6,706 bases of DNA, taken from the NCBI GenBank assembly GCA_900757705.1, contig CAAEOW010000150.1:1-6706 (forward strand), given 5' to 3'. Position 1 is the stretch's first letter, and each line of letters starts with the position of its first letter. Below are positions 6,501-6,706 of the stretch, in pieces. The notes under the pieces were generated by a model. That model was not told the DNA's origin, made no database searches, and saw only the letters and a list, made by a program, of their open reading frames with translations. The stretch is from an uncultured Collinsella sp. (GTDB lineage: Bacteria > Actinomycetota > Coriobacteriia > Coriobacteriales > Coriobacteriaceae). Both the position numbers and the translations under genes were made by a program.

Positions 6501-6566
6501 GGGGACAGGTCAATCTGTACCAAGGTGGTGCAAACATACCTGTCCCCGATGCACCAAGAAGGTGCA
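6501..6566. repeat. GGGGACAGGT inverted repeat with overlapping smaller hairpins
   Basis: GGGGACAGGT (6501-6510) and ACCTGTCCCC (6538-6547) are a perfect 10-bp inverted repeat with a 27-bp spacer. TGGTGCA in the spacer (6526-6532) can pair with TGCACCA (6550-6556), and TGCACC (6550-6555) can instead fold with GGTGCA (6561-6566) around AAGAA. The units overlap, so the folds compete. The block fills the gap between two minus-strand genes and is followed by another CGTCCCC at 6575-6581. No strong T tract makes it a clear terminator for the upstream repressor gene. Confidence 0.7.
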
Positions 6567-6591
6567 AAGCAGTCCGTCCCCAATGCCCCAA

Positions 6592-6706
6592 TTACTTGGA
6601 GAGCTTGTCGACGACGCGTTCGATCTCGGCGAGCTTGGCGGCTTTGAGGTCTTCGTCGCCCGATTCGATTGCCGAAGTCACGCAGCCCTCGATATGCGCC
6701 TTGAGC
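6592..6706 (-). CDS. CsoR/RcnR-family metal-sensing repressor, C-terminal part (5' truncated by the window)
   Basis: The last 37 residues are visible, with the stop at 6592-6594, reading LKAHIEGCVTSAIESGDEDL and ending VVDKLSK. The HxxxC pair with the following AIESGD matches helix 2 to 3 of the DUF156 family of all-helical repressors (CsoR, RcnR, FrmR). In CsoR-type members, a histidine and a cysteine spaced this way belong to the Cu(I)-binding Cys-His-Cys set; the first cysteine would lie outside the window. These proteins bind GC-rich operators and release them on binding metal (copper, nickel/cobalt), formaldehyde or persulfides, depending on the subgroup. The HxxxC pair leans towards a CsoR-like copper or persulfide sensor, but the fragment is too short to choose. 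The gene points towards the zinc-ribbon gene, with a repeat-rich gap of about 146 bp between them. Confidence 0.7.
   Translation of the reverse strand, partial: LKAHIEGCVTSAIESGDEDLKAAKLAEIERVVDKLSK

Overview
The window looks like chromosomal DNA from a high-GC gut actinobacterium, most likely Collinsella or a close relative in the Coriobacteriia. The grounds are strongly GC-biased codon use, a GltB/GltD pair in the expected arrangement, an AbiEi-like protein fused to a nuclease domain of a type common in Actinobacteria, and intergenic DNA full of small inverted repeats, many containing GGGGACA/TGTCCCC. The genus is inferred from memory of sequence style; no search was possible.

Layout: (1) 1-1766, the end of gltB followed 5 bp later by complete gltD, the two subunits of NADPH-dependent glutamate synthase. 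(2) 1767-2190, non-coding: a compact block of interleaved inverted repeats (1808-1879), a 12-bp-period direct repeat (2061-2096), and a hairpin that buries the ribosome binding site of the next gene (2146-2186). (3) 2191-2898, an unrecognised 235-residue cytoplasmic protein. (4) 2899-4317, the most unusual part: four copies of a 57-bp element made of two 15-bp inverted arms around a spacer of exactly 27 bp. Three copies stand upstream at an exact 80-bp period and one lies just downstream of a gene for an AbiEi-like protein with a C-terminal PD-(D/E)XK nuclease domain (3182-4252). (5) 4468-5838, a metal-dependent amidohydrolase, closed by a strong rho-independent terminator that probably also serves the convergent gene. 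(6) On the minus strand, a small two-helix membrane protein with a C-terminal zinc ribbon (5972-6445), a repeat-rich gap, and the C-terminus of a CsoR/RcnR-type metal-sensing repressor running off the window (6592-6706).

The GltB/GltD pair is one functional unit. The other genes look like independent single-gene transcription units separated by repeats. The best candidate for something undescribed is the AbiEi-nuclease gene with its bracketing palindromes: a putative DNA-binding nuclease enclosed by regularly spaced copies of one site, with no toxin partner next to it. It could be an autoregulated defence gene, a small repeat-associated mobile cassette, or a gene with a structured RNA leader; the sequence alone does not decide between these.
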